Source: Flavobacterium sp. UBA807 (lineage in GTDB: Bacteria; Bacteroidota; Bacteroidia; Flavobacteriales; Flavobacteriaceae). From it: a DNA stretch of 7,572 bases. The stretch lies in the NCBI GenBank assembly GCA_002296885.1, contig DBIH01000081.1, positions 1 to 7,572 on the forward strand, written 5' to 3'. How positions within the stretch are numbered: the stretch's first letter is position 1; each line of letters opens with the position of its first letter. The position numbers and the translations under genes were made by a program. Shown here piece after piece: positions 6,565 to 7,572 of this stretch. The notes beneath the pieces were generated by a model. The model saw nothing but the letters and a program-made list of their open reading frames with translations, did not search any database and was not told where the DNA came from.

Positions 6565-6635
6565 TAATAAAAATGCGTAATTTGCGTTAGCATAGTTAAT
6601 AGTATTACAATTAGTAATCAAAAAAAATTCAACCC

Positions 6636-7520
6636 ATGGAAAATCAGAACAATCATTCAAAATTAAAAGCTATAATAGGAATATTGGCAGTTTTACTGGT
6701 CATAAGCTTGGTTTATATTTTTAAATTGACTTCAGATGCAAAGACGTTGCAGACTACTGTTACAACTGTAAAATCTGAGAAAGAATCTGTAATGAAGGAT
6801 TTAGCCGATTTGAAAGCAACTTATGATGCTGCCATTGCAGAAAATACATCGATGTCTGATGAGCTAATCGCAGAAAGAGATAAGGTTGTAAAATTAATGG
6901 CGGATTTAAAAGCATCAAAGGGAGATAATGCTTCTTTGATGAAGTACAAAACACAATACAAAGCCTTAGAGCAAAAAATGAATAATTTAATGCAGGAAGT
7001 TGCTGTTTTGAAAAGTCAAAATCAGACTTTGACAACCAATTTAGACAGCACAAAAGTCGTATTGGAAGATTCTAAAAAATACAATCAGGTTTTGGTAGGA
7101 CAAAATGAAGAGTTAGCCAAAACAGTGGAAAAAGGTTCTAAGCTTAGTGTTACCAATTTAAAAACAGCGTCTTACAAAGTAAGAAGTTCAGGTAAGCAGG
7201 TGGCCACTGATAAAGCAAGCAGAACCGATATGCTGAAAATAAGTTTCACTATTGCAGAAAATAAAATCGCTAAGCAAGGAGATAAAACCTATTATGTTCA
7301 GGTGATCGACAGTAAAAATAATGTTCTTGGTGATAAAGCAACGATTTCGTTTGGAGAGAATTCTTTGACTTACAGTTTCACGACTACAGTCAAATATGAA
7401 AATAAAACGGTTGAAGTATCTGAACAATTACCGGGAAAAGATTTTGCGAAGGGAACTTATTATGTCAACGTATTTGACAAAGACGAATTGGTATCAAAAA
7501 GCAGTTTCTCTTTACGATAA
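6636..7520 (+). CDS. Membrane-anchored coiled-coil protein with beta-rich C-terminal domain, function unknown
   Basis: I do not recognise a characterised family for this 294-residue protein. A short polar N-terminus (1-10) precedes one hydrophobic helix (about 11-30), probably an uncleaved inner-membrane anchor because no cleavage or lipobox motif follows. Residues about 33-165 are rich in Lys, Glu, Asp, Ala and Leu with heptad-like spacing and few helix breakers, indicating a long coiled coil. Residues about 170-294 alternate hydrophobic and polar residues in strands such as YYVQVID (219-225) and YYVNVFDKD (275-283), suggesting a compact beta-sandwich exposed to the periplasm. No enzymatic motif is evident. 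The layout suggests a structural or tethering role in the envelope, but this is inference. The ATG is supported by the anchor directly after it; the A-rich upstream sequence lacks Shine-Dalgarno. It is divergent from the ureohydrolase and has no operon partner inside the window. Confidence 0.85.
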   Translation: MENQNNHSKLKAIIGILAVLLVISLVYIFKLTSDAKTLQTTVTTVKSEKESVMKDLADLKATYDAAIAENTSMSDELIAERDKVVKLMADLKASKGDNASLMKYKTQYKALEQKMNNLMQEVAVLKSQNQTLTTNLDSTKVVLEDSKKYNQVLVGQNEELAKTVEKGSKLSVTNLKTASYKVRSSGKQVATDKASRTDMLKISFTIAENKIAKQGDKTYYVQVIDSKNNVLGDKATISFGENSLTYSFTTTVKYENKTVEVSEQLPGKDFAKGTYYVNVFDKDELVSKSSFSLR

Positions 7521-7572
7521 ATTATAAGGTTTAAAGTTGATTTAAAATAAAAGTCCCGTCTCGTTCTAAAAA
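7521..7572 (+). other. Tail after the last gene; possible first arm of a terminator cut by the window edge
   Basis: These 52 nt hold no gene. The last part (7551-7572) reads AAAAGTCCCGTCTCGTTC and then an A-run. A GC-rich block after an A-tract just downstream of a stop codon looks like the ascending arm of an intrinsic terminator. The descending arm would lie outside the window, so this cannot be confirmed. Confidence 0.3.

Noticed and set aside
6548..6565. ATATTTT / AAAATAT hairpin before the ureohydrolase gene
   Set aside because: Pure A-T pairing with a 4-nt loop in very AT-rich DNA; it overlaps the presumed -7 box and is most simply explained by composition.
6604..6618. ATTAC-n5-GTAAT dyad as an operator upstream of the last gene
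   Set aside because: Five-bp arms made almost only of A and T are expected by chance in this region, and no second copy or clear promoter overlaps it.
6538..6660. N-terminal extension of the ureohydrolase by 41 residues
   Set aside because: It runs across the AT-rich divergent promoter gap and the first codons of the opposite gene, has low-complexity, Asn/Phe/Tyr-rich sequence, and the family domain begins after the internal Met at 6537.

Overview
The window looks like chromosomal DNA from a Bacteroidota bacterium, most likely Flavobacterium or a close relative. It is AT-rich with very AT-rich intergenic gaps, and start codons lack usable Shine-Dalgarno sequences. Several genes are preceded by a TAnnTTTG box, the Bacteroidota -7 promoter element. 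The hybrid kinase with an N-terminal TPR sensor is also a design typical of this phylum. No tRNA, rRNA, CRISPR array, insertion sequence, phage or plasmid gene is visible.

Layout from left to right: (1) 1-86 is an AT-rich leader made largely of 7-bp modules in inverted orientation. (2) 87-1781 (+) is the ABC-F translation factor EttA, followed by a clear intrinsic terminator. (3) 1861-4065 (+) is a hybrid sensor histidine kinase with a signal peptide, periplasmic TPR repeats, one transmembrane helix, HisKA, HATPase and a receiver domain. (4) 4062-5345 (-) is a DEAD-box RNA helicase of RhlE type whose motif II reads DESD. It converges on the kinase, the two genes share a palindromic TTAA stop, and that stop lies in the loop of a bidirectional terminator hairpin. 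(5) 5346-5499 is a 154-nt gap with the helicase promoter, a 5'-leader hairpin and a second, complete inverted-heptad element. (6) 5500-6537 (-) is an arginase-family enzyme resembling formimidoylglutamase. (7) 6538-6635 is a short divergent promoter region. (8) 6636-7520 (+) is a membrane-anchored coiled-coil protein of unknown function with a beta-rich C-terminal domain. (9) 7521-7572 is a tail that may hold the first arm of a terminator cut by the window edge.

The genes do not form one pathway. EttA and the helicase both act in translation or RNA metabolism, while the kinase, ureohydrolase and coiled-coil protein appear to be independent units. I see no convincing new multi-gene system. The least explained signal is in non-coding DNA: two intergenic elements share one plan, arms of about four AATT-anchored heptads in inverted orientation around a short spacer. 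Next in interest are the gene-end hairpins that overlap coding sequence and stop codons.
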